From assembly GCA_020310875.1 (NCBI GenBank), contig CM035417.1, forward strand, positions 83,098,728 through 83,162,727: 64,000 nt of DNA, read 5' to 3'. This document shows positions 1-10,581 of the stretch, piece after piece. The notes beneath the pieces are model-generated. The model was not told the DNA's origin and did no database searches. It saw only the letters and a program-made list of their open reading frames with translations. Each line of letters opens with the position of its first letter. Position 1 is the stretch's first letter. The stretch comes from Ceratopteris richardii (taxonomy: Eukaryota > Streptophyta > Polypodiopsida > Polypodiales > Pteridaceae). The position numbers and the translations under genes are program-made.

Positions 1-3000
1 CTTTTCTAGCTTCCTTGCGTGTTGTTTCAATGTGTAGACTAAAACTAAGTCGCCTACTTTCAAGCCCTTATCCTTCACATGGGCATCAAAGTATGCCTTC
101 TGTCGTTTCTTAGCTGCATATATCCCTGCAGCTGCTCTCAGTCTTGTTTCTCCTAATCGTTCAAGGTCAAAAAGTCTAGAGGAGAGTTCATGACCCGTCC
201 ATTCGTGCTCTTGCGCTACTTTCAATGTAGGTATCAAGAAGTCCAAGGGTAGCACCGCGTTTTGGCCAAATACCATCTGAAAGGGGGTGGCTTGGAGTAC
301 CGTTTTGTAGGCGACTCGGTATGCCCAAACAGCATGGTGTAGATGTTTGTCCCAATCAGAGCGTTTAGTGTTCACTAATTTTGTCAGTACATTGCATAAG
401 ATCTTGTTGGTGCTCTCAGCCTGGCCATTTGCTTGAGGGTGATAGGGGGCAGACTTCTTATGTATTACCAAGAATTCTTGGAGCAGATTTTCAATCACTT
501 CATTCAAGAAGTGAGTGCCTCTATCACTAACTAGCTCTATGGGTAGCCCGTATCTAGTGAACACATTCTCAAATAAAAACTTAGCTGTTGTTTGAGCATC
601 GTTCTTCGTTGTGGCTTTTACCTCTACCCACTTAGTTAGATAGTCTGTTGCAACAATGATGTATTCTGCATGGGAACCCTTAGCTGGGGGATTAATAGGA
701 CCTACGAAGTCTATTCCCCACTTGGAGAATGCACGTCCACCCATCATAGGTTTCAGTGGCATCTCATCTTTACGTATAGGATACTGAGTTCTCTGACAGA
801 CATCACATCGTTTCACATAGGTATGTGCATCCATGTGAAGGGTTGGCCACCAGAAGCCTGCAAATAGTATTGCCTTGATCACCCGATCTGGTCCAAAGTG
901 TCCTCCTGCTACACCTTGGTGAGCAGTTTCCAAGATCTTGAGATACTCGCTCTCATGGACACATAGTCTCAAGTAACCGTCTTTACCACGTTTGTATAGA
1001 TTATCGCCAATGAGAGAGTAATCCTGGGCCTCTTGTTCTAAACTCCTTTTCCTTGCCAGAGTCATGTCTGGAGGGCATGTTTTCGTCCTCAGGGAGGATA
1101 CTAGTGGTTCACTCCAATATGGCACTATGGACACTTGATAAAGAGTGGCATGTTCCACCGGTGGTTTAGTGCGACAGATTGGGCATTCCTTGCACAACCT
1201 TTGGACATCAGCTTCCATAGTTGGCCAATGTACTCCGAGTCTCCTTAGCGTCTGTAAGGTTCGTTGCTTTGAATAGTGTTGCTCTAATGCACCTACATGT
1301 GCTAATTGCAACCATTTATTGTACTCGTCCTCTTCCACACAACAAGCCAAGATTCCTTGATCTGTGTGCTTGTACATGCTTCTTGCCATGATGTGGTACT
1401 TTTGGGCTTTCACAACCTCTCTATTCTGTGTGTTTACTACTGGATGGTTAGGCCCGTATGTCAATACTGGTACCAATGGCTTAGCCCACTGCGGTACAAC
1501 TTCCAAATTAAACAAGTAAGCATCAGGAAGGTCATCTGACACTCCTTGTGGGGCTTCTCCAGATGTGAGCCTAGAGAGATGATCTGCTCTCAAATGAGTC
1601 CTACCTTTCCTTACCACAACTTCAAAATCATATTCCATTAGCAAGAGAAACCATCTTACTAATCTTCCTGTATTGCATGGCTTGTTTACGAGATATAACA
1701 ATGCTTGGTGGTCAGTAAAAAATTTAAACTTGTTTGCAAGCAAATAGTGTCTAAATTTCTTAACTGCATATACCATGCCTAAGCCTTCTCTCTCCGTAGT
1801 GGTGTAATTTCGTTCAGCTGCATTCAATTGTCTACTGGCATAGGCAATTGGAAGATCCATATTACCTTCACCGGTAGGTTGTGCGAGTACACATCCAATG
1901 GCATAATTGGATGCATCCACATGAACGTGGAATGGCTTATTCCAATCTGGTGTGGTCAAGATTGGTGCTGAACATAATCTTCGTTTAAGCTCCTGGAAGG
2001 CGTTCTCACATTCATCAGTCCACTCAAAGTTAGTCAGAAGTCCGTACATGGGCTTTGCAATGACAGCATACATGTGAATGAACCGGCGGTAGTAACCACA
2101 ATGTCCCATGAAGGCTTGTACTTCCTTGACATTCCTTGGCCTAGGTAGCTCTGCTATGGCTCTCACTTTCTCTTCGTCAGTAGATATGCCATTCTTTGAC
2201 ACTATGTGCCCTAGAATTTTGCCTTGTCTGACCATGAAAACACACTTTTCTGGGTTCAGGCAGACTTGATATTCTCTACATTTGTCAAAGATTTGTCTGA
2301 GTTCAGGAATATGGGTTTGTCTAATGTTGGAATGAGCACAAAGATCATCAACATAGACTTCTAAATTCTTCCTCAGGAACTCCTTAAACACATGGCACAT
2401 TAGTCTCTGGAAGGTTGCGGGGGCATTGGTAAGCCCAAATGGCATTACTCTAAAGGCAAAAATGCCCCATTCAGTGGCAAAAGCTGTCTTATGCTGATCT
2501 TCTGGAGCTATGGCTACTTGATTGTAGCCCGAAAATCCATCGAGGAAGCTGTACACTTCCTTGCCTGCTACTCTTTCTAAGAGATGTTCTGTGATGGGAA
2601 GCGGATAGTTATCTCGAATCGTGGCTGCATTAACCTTCTTCAAGTTAATGCATACACGTAGCTTGCCATTCTTCTTGGGCACCACTACGATGGGGGATAC
2701 CCACTCAGTGTGCTCAATTTCATAGATAAATCCAACTTCGACCATTCTATCTATCTCCTCTTTGATCTTAGCAGCGTAATTATCGCTATGTGTATAGGGC
2801 TTTTGCTTAGAGGGTTTGGCATCTGAAGTCATGGGGATGGTGTGTGAGCATATGTCAGGGTCAACACCTTTCAAATCCTTGTAACTCCAAGCGAATACAT
2901 CTCTGTATTCTCTTAGCAAGGCTATTAACACATGCTCTTCTTCCTCTGTTAGGTCATGGCCTATGTATGTGCATCTCTCCTCTCCTTCTTCTAGGGCCAC

Positions 3001-4254
3001 TACTATTTTCTTGGTGGTTTCTTTGTTATCATAGGCCTCTCCTGATTGTGCCTCTCTTTTCGGCATTCTGACCATGACTCTCCTGTCATCTATCTCATAC
3101 TTCTTAAAATTTTCTGGGACCTCAAACAAAGATTCTTCCTCTTCTGGTGAGACTTCTCTCTTTTTTCGTTTCTTCCCTTCTTCCTTCGGGGTCACATGTG
3201 TTGCTAATCTTACATCATTTGTAAGCTCTCCATGCCTCTGGGGTTGAAATTCTACTTCATGGAAGTATTCTTCATCTGATGCAAAAGGTGGGTCCATAAT
3301 GATTGACTCTAGATCGGAGTCACTTGCATCCTCAAATGCATCAGGGCTAGGTTCACATTCTTTTAGAACTGCCTCTCCCATGATTGGCTCTATGGAGAAG
3401 ACTGAAATGTCATAGCCATCCTCATCACAGTGAGGTGTCCATTGTTCCTCATTGATGGCTACATCCATGGTTGCTAAAATTTCTACCCAGCCGTGAGGTT
3501 CAAATTCTTCGTATGGAAAAACTACAGGTGCATAGGCTGGGTCTTGGATTGATCTATGGGTTTCTTTTGCACCTACCTCTCTGGCTTTTTCTCTCTTCTC
3601 TTCGTCTACTGCTACTTTGCACATCCATAAGTGGGTGTCTTCATGCATCCATGAGGATCCTGATCCTATGGAATGCACCGATTCCGTATCATCTTTGGCT
3701 CTATGGATGGGGTTCCATTGGATAGGAGGGACATCTCTATGAGAGTAATCCTTGAGATTGACTTTGGTCGTAACACCTAAGTGTTGTAAATACAAGGAGT
3801 TGGTTCCCCAGTCCTGTACCACTTGCAACTGTCGCATAAATGGTCTTCCCAAAATCATCTCATAGGCATGATTTTTGCTGAAGTCACATATAGCAAATGT
3901 ATGCTCAAACTCGACACCACAAGTGGTGAGAGTTATTCCTTCTAGCAATCCTAAGGGTCTCTCAATATGACCATCGGCCATCTGCAATTTCATTCTCGTT
4001 GGCCTGAGTGCTGGCTTGCCCCAACGCTTCCATAGGGAAGTGGTGGCAATTGCAACTCCTGCACCTGAGTCCAAAGTTGCCTTGGTGGTGTGCTCCTGGT
4101 AGGTAACGGGAAGATAGGTGTTCCCTTCTTCACCTTCACACATATCTCCTATCTTATCCAAGGGTATTTCTGGCACTGTTCTCTGGGATCCTACCTGGGA
4201 ACGAGGTTTGCTATTTCTGGTACTTGTTTGGCTACATGTTTCCATAATTCAGGT
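1..4254 (-). CDS. pol: G1 pol: protease, RT, RNase H, integrase (open to window edge)
   Basis: I read this frame codon by codon from the stop at 4255-4257 to base 1 and found no stop, over 1,400 codons. Protease active site DSG is at 4071-4063. RT has the MPFGLTNAP box near 2445-2419 and YVDD at 2355-2344. RNase H begins VDASNYAIGC at 1920-1891, with the Asp of FFTDHQAL at 1713-1711. Two H2C2 zinc modules follow: His 1299 and 1278 with CPIC at 1185-1174, then His 921 and 900 with CDVC at 807-796. The integrase core triad is Asp 711-709, Asp 525-523 and Glu 417-415. The sequence then runs into the SH3-like C-terminal region. No chromodomain is visible. Gag lies in the -1-related frame and ends at 4191, so the gag-pol junction is frameshifted, unlike fused G2. 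The intact frame suggests recent activity. Confidence 0.93.
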
Positions 4255-6956
4255 CTAACCTTGAGTAGCTCTTCTAACTTGAGATTGCACTGCACTTTAG
4301 TGTTTTTCACTACTTCTGTGTTCGTAGGTAAGACTGAGTCCTCATTTCGTACCATGACCGTGGGTGCTCTCATACAAGTAGACTTAGCTTCCCATGGGCC
4401 TCTGAAGTGGGGTAATTCTTGTAAAGAGTTAGATTCAAAGTCTAGTCTGTCCTGAGAGTGGGTGCTCTCTTGCTCCTCATAAATGGATGGGATGTCTTGT
4501 GGGAATTGGTCGCGTGCATCATCCACAAGTTCAATAGGAGGAGGGACTTCACTCTCTTTAGCCCATTTGTCTTCTTGAATCTCGCGTAGGAATTCTGGTG
4601 TGAACCGATTCATAGAAGATGATGTGTCTGGCTCCGTAGAGTTAGGCACATAGGCTTCCTGAGCAGGAATGCTTAATCTTTCACTTGCCTTGTCCTTGTG
4701 TTGAGAGTCGGGTTCCTTCTCTGATTGTGCAATTAGCTTCTCTATTCTTTCTAGCAGTCAATCAAAGTGCAACTGCGTCTTTGCTGAGCTAGAGATGTTA
4801 AAGAGGCGATTGGCCTCAAACATGGTTTGAGCCAACTCCACCATCTTAGCACAAATTTTGGTTCGTTCAAGCTCTAGTTCTGCTCTTGGGTAACATTTTT
4901 CATGATCAGTTACGTTTGGCCCTTCTTGGATTCTGGCCTGATATGCTTTAAGCATCATATTAAGGTCTTCGGGAGTGGGATCAGCTAATACTGATCCTGC
5001 TTGGGGTGGTGGGTGGGTTACGTGGGGTGTATTAGCGGGTGGAGGGATGGAGGGTGATGGGGATGGTAGCGGTGGGAATGTGTGAGAGTGCGGTTGGGAT
5101 GTGATCTCTATGATTTTGGCCTTGGTCTCTCGTAGACTTTCCTCAAGTTCACTCATCTTCTTTGCCCATTGCCTTTTCATACGTTCACGGCTATCTCTCC
5201 AAGCTCTAGTCCTCTTCTTTGTCATGCTCTCCGCTTCACTAACATCTGGGCTCTTCTCCTGGTTTACACCTTGGTTTTGCTGCAATGCTTGAGCTCTAGT
5301 GATCACTTGCACGGGTGTAGTGGAAGTGACACTTCCTGTGGAATCTACCACTAACCCAATAACGTTAATAGGAGTAATTTTTGGCATAGTACTAGGATTC
5401 CTAGGGCAGTCTCGTAAGAGATGTTCCTTTCCACAGTCTTGGCAAAAACCCTGGATCGTTACTGACTGGGGTTGTGTCGGTGGAGGCACAGGGCAATCAC
5501 GAATGAGATGATCTCCTTGACATCTGTAGCATGGTCCTCTAGGGAATGGAGGTCTTACCTGCCTAGGTTGAGGTCTAGGATTGGGGTTTGTATACATGAG
5601 GTTTGTGTGATCTGACTCCCAACTAGGTTCACTCGGTTCTTCACTATAGTAGGACTCACCATGCTCAAGAGAGTGCATGTAGTAGGCCTGGGGGCTATCA
5701 ACATGTGTAGAATCAAAGCTATGGTCACTGGGATCATTTTCTGAAAGCACTGGTGTTACAGGGACTATAGCTCTATTCAGGTTTTCTTCTGCAACAGCAT
5801 ACTTTACCAGAATCACATTAGCTGGAGCTGGGGGTTGTTGTGCTAGCACAGGCTGAGGCCTTTGTTGGTTTTGATAGGGTTGGTAGGTTTGTTGAGGCCT
5901 AGCATACTGCTGAGGTGGGTACTGGTTCTGGTATCTTCCTTGTTGAGGGTATGGTTGTGGGTACGTCTGCCTCACGGTTTGCTTATTGTAGGGGCAATCT
6001 TGCGCGGTGTGATTGGTGTACCTTCGTTCTATAGTGCAGTACTGGCTACTAGGATTAACTTGGGGTTGGGCCATAATGGGACATACATTCGCCATGTGGT
6101 CCCCACCACAAGTATAGCACCTTTTCACAGGGGCAAACCTTGGGATTTGTTTGCTAGTTACACCTAATTTCTGAGCTACTTTCTCTGCAAGTTCCTCGAT
6201 TGATGTGGATTGCGTGGAAGAGAGGTTAGAGGCACTATCCGAATCTTTGTATATCTTGGAAAGCTCTAACTCCTCCCCTAGGTTATCCTCGATGTCAATG
6301 CACATGCGCACACACTCTTCTATGGTCCTACGGTCCTTCAAGTACACATAAGATCTCAATTTAGTACTTAGCAATCCATCCAAGAATAAAGCCACTTGCT
6401 AAGCTGGTGTGGGTAGCTCCGAAACAGGGCATCTTTCTAAGTATTGCCTAAATCTTCTTCTTGCAAGTCTCACAGTTTCTTGAGGGGTTTGCTTGAAGCT
6501 GTGAATCAGCGAGGAGGTATTATGCCTTATGCCACTCTTAGAGAATTCAATAATGAAAGCCTCTAAGAGTTGGTCTATGCTCCTGAACTGCCTCTCATTT
6601 AGTGGCTGAAACCATGTCAGGGCAGTGTTCCTAAGGGTCAGACCAAAGGCATTGTACTGCGTGAATAGATCCTCCACTTGTTCAGCTCTCAAGACTTGCC
6701 TAAACTCAGCCACATGATCGTATGGATCTCCAGTGCCATCGAAGTAGTTCTTCATGGACTTAACTAGCTGAGTTGGTCTCAAGGTCCTTGTGTGCTCTCT
6801 AGGTCGTGGTAAAGGGAACTCATCCGCATTTCTTTGATTCCTGTGAGCTCTAAGTATCTCAGGTTCTACTCTATTTGTTTCCGTCCTCATTCTTTCTCTG
6901 CCCACTGGGTTGGCAAAGCTTACTTCTAGTCTATCTCTACTTCTGTCTCTTTGCAT
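4191..6956 (-). pseudogene. gag: G1 gag, capsid and multiple zinc knuckles, with two in-frame stops
   Basis: One frame runs from an ATG at 6956 to a stop at 4191, interrupted by TAG at 6401-6399 and TGA at 4760-4758. The capsid-like part (about 6750-6250) aligns with G2 residues 190-350, including AEFRQ and the WF motif. Downstream are zinc-knuckle modules CYTCGGDHMANVC, CYRCQGDHLIRDC and CQDCGKEHLLRDC, plus a conserved variant CTIERRYTNH...C lacking the second Cys. Long Pro/Gln-rich linkers separate them, and a basic stretch follows. At the first stop G2 has Lys (AAG), so TAG is likely a point mutation. The frame is lost to pol around 4195 by what looks like a single-base indel. Gag would package the RNA in cytoplasmic virus-like particles; this copy cannot make it full length without readthrough. 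Confidence 0.88.
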
Positions 6957-7855
6957 TCCATGAGCTTGGGATGTTCCAGCTCCACGGTGACCATAGGATA
7001 CATTCGATCTTGGTTGGGGGAAACGAATTCACCCTTCCAAGTGTAAGCATGCCTATCATTTTCTGTCACCACAAAGATCCTCTCCGAAGCGTGATCTAAG
7101 TAGGTCACTCTACCTGGGCTATCAAGATCCTTAAACTCATAGATCATGATTATTCCTATATCAATTGGCCGATCAGGTTTGTACCTCCAAAAGGCTTCGT
7201 CAGTCTCTCGATTGAGGAGCAAATCTATGCTCTTATTATCCTGGGGAATCCACACTGGTGTGATAATCCCAGTGAGAACCGATTTACCTCGAGGGGTTCT
7301 AGGTTCTGCACCCATGTTTCCTTGCTCCAGGTCACCTAAGTTTGCTTCAGGGATCACATTTCCAAATTCGTCCGTCCTATCTGGGTGACTGGTGACTACA
7401 TATATGGTTCCTTCTTTGTCCAAGTATGCTCCGTTTTTGAACTTGACAGCTGGGTGCTCTAGTCCAATGGATTGATCAGGATTCTTAATCTGTACTACAG
7501 ATCTTCCTAGGCCGTCCTCATAGATGCTGGCACCTAATCGGTTGGTCCTAAGGTATTCCAACTGCGTTTTGTATGGGCCTTCTACCCTGTGCAAGTATGG
7601 CACTCCTGAACTTCCCGTAGGTCTCTCCATACCTTGAGACATCTCGGATTCACTAGTCTCAAAACTTGGGTAGTATGAGTGGTGGCTCAACTGCTGGGCC
7701 CACGACCTAGCAGTGTGGTTGACACTAGCCTCTGAAGACCTAAGGCTTTGTCTATCCCTTACTAGATGTCGTCCTGATCTAAGGTTCATATGCCTATTTA
7801 AGTAGCCCAATTTTTGTCCAGAGTACAACCTCGTTGCAGAGTCCTTTTGTACCAA
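6926..7855 (-). CDS. G1 gag N-terminal extension, separate frame
   Basis: A frame of about 309 codons precedes and overlaps the gag frame by about 30 bases. It contains a MNLRSG motif (near 7785) matching the MILRSG start of the G2 polyprotein, then segments corresponding to G2 residues 55-110 (YMYTNRFG.., QFKDGRYEDR). In G2 this part is fused in frame to capsid, so here a one-base shift near 6930-6956 has split it, or the two parts are made separately. G1 has about 80 residues (near 7400-7000) that G2 lacks. ATG at about 7789 (MNLRSG) is a plausible start; the frame is open further upstream. No known enzymatic motif is visible; the role is unknown beyond being the N-terminus of gag. Confidence 0.75.
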   Translation of the reverse strand: MVQKDSATRLYSGQKLGYLNRHMNLRSGRHLVRDRQSLRSSEASVNHTARSWAQQLSHHSYYPSFETSESEMSQGMERPTGSSGVPYLHRVEGPYKTQLEYLRTNRLGASIYEDGLGRSVVQIKNPDQSIGLEHPAVKFKNGAYLDKEGTIYVVTSHPDRTDEFGNVIPEANLGDLEQGNMGAEPRTPRGKSVLTGIITPVWIPQDNKSIDLLLNRETDEAFWRYKPDRPIDIGIIMIYEFKDLDSPGRVTYLDHASERIFVVTENDRHAYTWKGEFVSPNQDRMYPMVTVELEHPKLMECKETEVEID

Positions 7856-8691
7856 TTACTTAATCCCCTTTTTATGTTGATTATCGTGTTTATACTCTTG
7901 TCTGATATCACGTCGTTAGGAATACTTGAGTTTAATTTCGCACTTTAGTTTGGTCGTTTCACGTTAGGTTCTTTTCCTTTAAGGTTGTCGTTCACACACA
8001 CAGGTCCTCTCTTGTCTTGAACTTGATTTCTTAGATAGTCTTTGATTTATCTCATGCCTATCGTTGCCTGGAATTACTTCTAACACTACCCGCACTTAGC
8101 CTAAACTAAGAATTGACAGAGAGTGTTGCGGGTTTTCCAACCTTGAGTTCCTTTCCTTGTGTTGTTGCCCTGGTGTGCCCAGGACGCGCGTTCCCAAGCC
8201 TGCACTTACTCTTGCTTTGCGTACCCTTTGATGCTCCCAAAGGATCTGTAAAAGGCCCACTGTTAGCTCAAGACTTAAATTCAAAAGATAGAACCAATCA
8301 CCTTCATTCATGTAACACTTCACCAATTTGCACTATGACTTTTGGACACAACTCTAGAGATCCCTGAATTTTGTTCCCCCTGGGTATGGTCAACTTAAAA
8401 ATACCCTATCTAATATTCCTAATCTTAATTTAACCGTAACTAGTCAATGTTTTTGTTGTACTCCCCGCGAGCTTTCCAACAAAACAAAAATCACAGCAAA
8501 CGGATTTCGTATGAGAAAGTTATGACCGTTCAGGGTTCTAGGGTTAAGACAGGGCTCAAACAGGATCACTGTGCAACAGGTTTTCCCCAAGTTGTTTTCC
8601 TAAGGCCTCCTTATGTGCTCTAGAGTAAAATGTTTATGCCCAAAATTAGCCCAACTCTTCAATTAAAAAAACCCTAAAAATTTGGCTAAAA
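7856..8691 (-). other. G1 5' leader between palindrome array and gag, no gene seen
   Basis: This is the gag-proximal part of the G1 leader. Short frames exist on both strands, but none has recognisable domains, homology to other window copies or a sensible position. No repeat structure is obvious by eye. Confidence 0.6.
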
Positions 8692-8692
8692 T

Positions 8693-9297
8693 TGGCTGTC
8701 AATCGCGATCGACTAGGCTGTCAATCGCGATGGACAGGGCTGTCAATCACGATGGACAGGCAGGTCAGTCAATCGCGATGGACAGGCAGGCTATCAATCG
8801 CGATGGACAGGCAATCAATCGCGATGGACAGAGGTTCAGTCAATCGCGATGGACAGGCAATCAATCGTGATGGATAGGGGTCCAGTCAATCGCGATGGAC
8901 AGGGATCCAGTCAATCGCGATGGACAGGGGTCCAGTCAATCGCGATGGACAGGCAATCAATCGCGATGGACAGGGGTCCAGTCAATCGCGATGGACAGGC
9001 AATCAATCGCGATGGACAGAGGTTCAGTCAATCGCGATGGACAGAGGTTCAGTCAATCGCGATGGACACACAATCAATCGCGATGGACAGAGGTTCAGTC
9101 AATCACGATGGACAGGGGTCCAGTCAATCGCGATGGACACGCAATCAATCGCGATGGACAGAGGTTCAGTCAATCGCGATGGACAGAGGTTCAGTCAATC
9201 GCGATGGACACGCAATCAATCGCGATGGACAGAGGTTCAGTCAATCGCGATGGACAGAGCTGTCAATCGCGATGGACAGAGCTGTCAATCGCGATGG
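8693..9297. repeat. Tandem array of about 26 ATCGCGAT palindrome units in G1 leader
   Basis: The core CAATCGCGATGGACAG repeats about 26 times by eye, with alternating spacers (GGCAATC, AGGTTCAGT, GGGTCCAGT, GAGCTGT) giving units of roughly 21-25 bp. Each core has the 8-bp palindrome ATCGCGAT. A few units have decayed CpGs (CACGAT or CGTGAT). An isolated relative with TCGCGATCGACA lies near 9402-9418. The array sits between PBS and gag, so it is transcribed in the genomic RNA. Open frames across it on the plus strand are products of the repeat period and not genes. Confidence 0.95.
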
Positions 9298-9771
9298 ACT
9301 GGAATTTTGCAAGATTTTCAAAAATTTTGGTGGAAAGGTGGTGTGCAAGGTCTCTAGTCCACTGTGGTGCACTCAGATTTACCAACAGCTGAAAATTTCT
9401 GTCAATCGCGATCGACAGGAGTCGGCGACTGCGAGACAGTTCTGCACATTTCCGTACCTGCGCGATGTGCTGGAGGGGATGATGATGCTGAAACCTGCAA
9501 GACACTCCAAGAACATGCAGAAAATAGCACACAACAGTTCGCTCTCTCGCTCTCTCTCACAAGTGAAATGAGGGAAATGAGGTGGAGAAGGTGATATAAT
9601 AAAAAAAACTGAAATTTCGCGATGATGGAAGTGGAGGTGGAAGATGGTGATGATGATGATGGTGATGATGGTGGTAAAGTAAGAAAGAGAAAAATAGGAA
9701 AAGTAGAGAAATTACCTACAACGCCAACGTCTCCAATCTACGTCTTACCATCACACGCTCGTCCTCAAAGC
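9298..9771 (-). other. G1 leader between PBS and palindrome array
   Basis: This PBS-proximal leader has one isolated TCGCGATCGACA unit near 9402-9418 and a GAT/GGT-rich run at 9622-9680. That run gives a short acidic frame on the plus strand, which I do not regard as a gene. Confidence 0.6.
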
Positions 9772-9793
9772 TCGATCCCCGGCAACGGCGCCA
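9772..9793 (-). promoter_or_regulatory. G1 primer-binding site, tRNA-Asp
   Basis: The plus strand here equals the 3' end of plant tRNA-Asp(GUC) including CCA (ending GGCAACGGCGCCA) over 22 bases, so the minus-strand RNA would pair with that tRNA to prime first-strand cDNA. It lies 5 bases from the LTR edge, as expected. The tRNA sequence is from memory. Confidence 0.88.
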
Positions 9794-9798
9794 AAATT

Positions 9799-10435
9799 TG
9801 GTGCAGCTCAGTGATGAGTAGCACCTCCTTTAATGTCAATCCGGGAAGACGTGAGGATGGTATGAAGACCTCGAGCAAGTGGAGGCACAAGTGCGTGAGT
9901 GAGAAGCACACAAACATGCACACACATACACACACACGCGCACACACGGCAAGACAAAGAGTGAGAAGCAATGGAGTTCTTAGATTACTTTCAAAAAGCT
10001 CTTACAAGTTCGTTTCAATTACAATCTAACCTCAAAAATGAGCTCTCTAGCTCTTTTTATAGTTTGTGACTAGGTTTTGGCCCTGTCCAGACCTAGTGTC
10101 CGGCCTAGTTAAAAATTAGGTTCCAGGGCCAATTTGAGGGCTTAAACGGAGTCTAAAAAATACGAAAATTGATATGTAGGTACTTCTAAGGCTCCTCAAG
10201 CTCAAGGACTCCTTGGCTTGCACAAAATGGAGCTACAAAAATATGAAATGGTATTTACAATGATTGTTAGCGATCAGAATCACTGTTATAAAGATGTTGA
10301 TTTAGAAAAATTTGAAGGGCCTATCTGCCAGATTTGCGTCGACTGCTTTGCCTACTTACTCCTTCACCCCGCTCTGACTCTCTCCGCTGGCTTCCTTGTC
10401 TAGTCAGTCCTTGGGTGGCCATACTGCTCTCAACA
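9799..10435 (-). repeat. G1 5' LTR
   Basis: Bounded on the left by the PBS and on the right by CTCAACA at 10435, giving TG...CA ends on the minus strand (left end could be 9799 or 9802). A TATA-like TATAAAAAG lies at 10062-10054 on the minus strand and a CA/TG microsatellite at about 9919-9947. There is no second copy in the window, so limits are inferred from the PBS on one side and the start of copia CB homology on the other. Confidence 0.75.
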
Positions 10436-10581
10436 ATCATCAATAAAGGAAACATAATACCTTGATCCAGATATTGAAGCTTCCTTGCTAGGTCCCCATA
10501 CATCTGTATGAACCAACTCCAAGAGATCTCCATGCATATAACCTTTCTTCATGAATGGTAACCTGTGAGACTTTCCAAATT
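10436..10581 (-). pseudogene. Copia CB integrase fragment between G1 and CA
   Basis: The reverse complement matches CA integrase at about 13500-13640 nearly base for base, covering the end of the zinc region and the start of the catalytic core. It continues the CB piece that stops at 17392: both sides of CA share the 5-bp duplication AAATT (10577-10581 and 17392-17396). Homology ends abruptly at about 10436, where the G1 LTR begins. The rest of CB pol should lie beyond the left window edge. Confidence 0.93.

Larger units (their letters stand above)
1..10435 (-). mobile_element. Ty3/gypsy LTR retrotransposon G1, 5' part, cut by left window edge
   Basis: Read on the minus strand the order is 5' LTR (10435-9799), tRNA-Asp PBS, leader with a palindrome array, gag, protease, RT, RNase H and integrase, ending in the integrase C-terminal region at the window edge. 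The right border is the LTR terminus CTCAACA at 10435 (TGTTGAGAGC on the minus strand). Immediately beyond it lies copia CB integrase sequence, so G1 inserted into CB; the expected duplication would be ATCAT (10436-10440), with its partner off-window. G1 is a diverged relative of G2 at 42555-60191: proteins align through gag, PR, RT, RH and IN. The PR-RT-IN order makes it gypsy-type. Whether it shares G2's extra protease and post-pol ORF cannot be seen here. Confidence 0.93.

Noticed and set aside
4191..4254. Programmed -1 frameshift at the G1 gag-pol junction
   Set aside because: The frame change has the right direction, but no X-XXY-YYZ heptamer is visible in the overlap, and G2 is fused in one frame; a simple indel is more likely.
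8693..9297. CRISPR-like array
   Set aside because: Spacers are short and themselves repeated, the context is a plant retrotransposon leader, and no cas genes are present.
8682..9571. Three overlapping plus-strand frames encoding NRDGQ/IAMDR repeats
   Set aside because: They arise from the repeat period of the ATCGCGAT array, run in all three frames, and lie antisense to the element.
9622..10029. Plus-strand frame with an acidic start at 9622
   Set aside because: It crosses the G1 PBS and LTR in antisense and its content is a GAT/GGT simple repeat.
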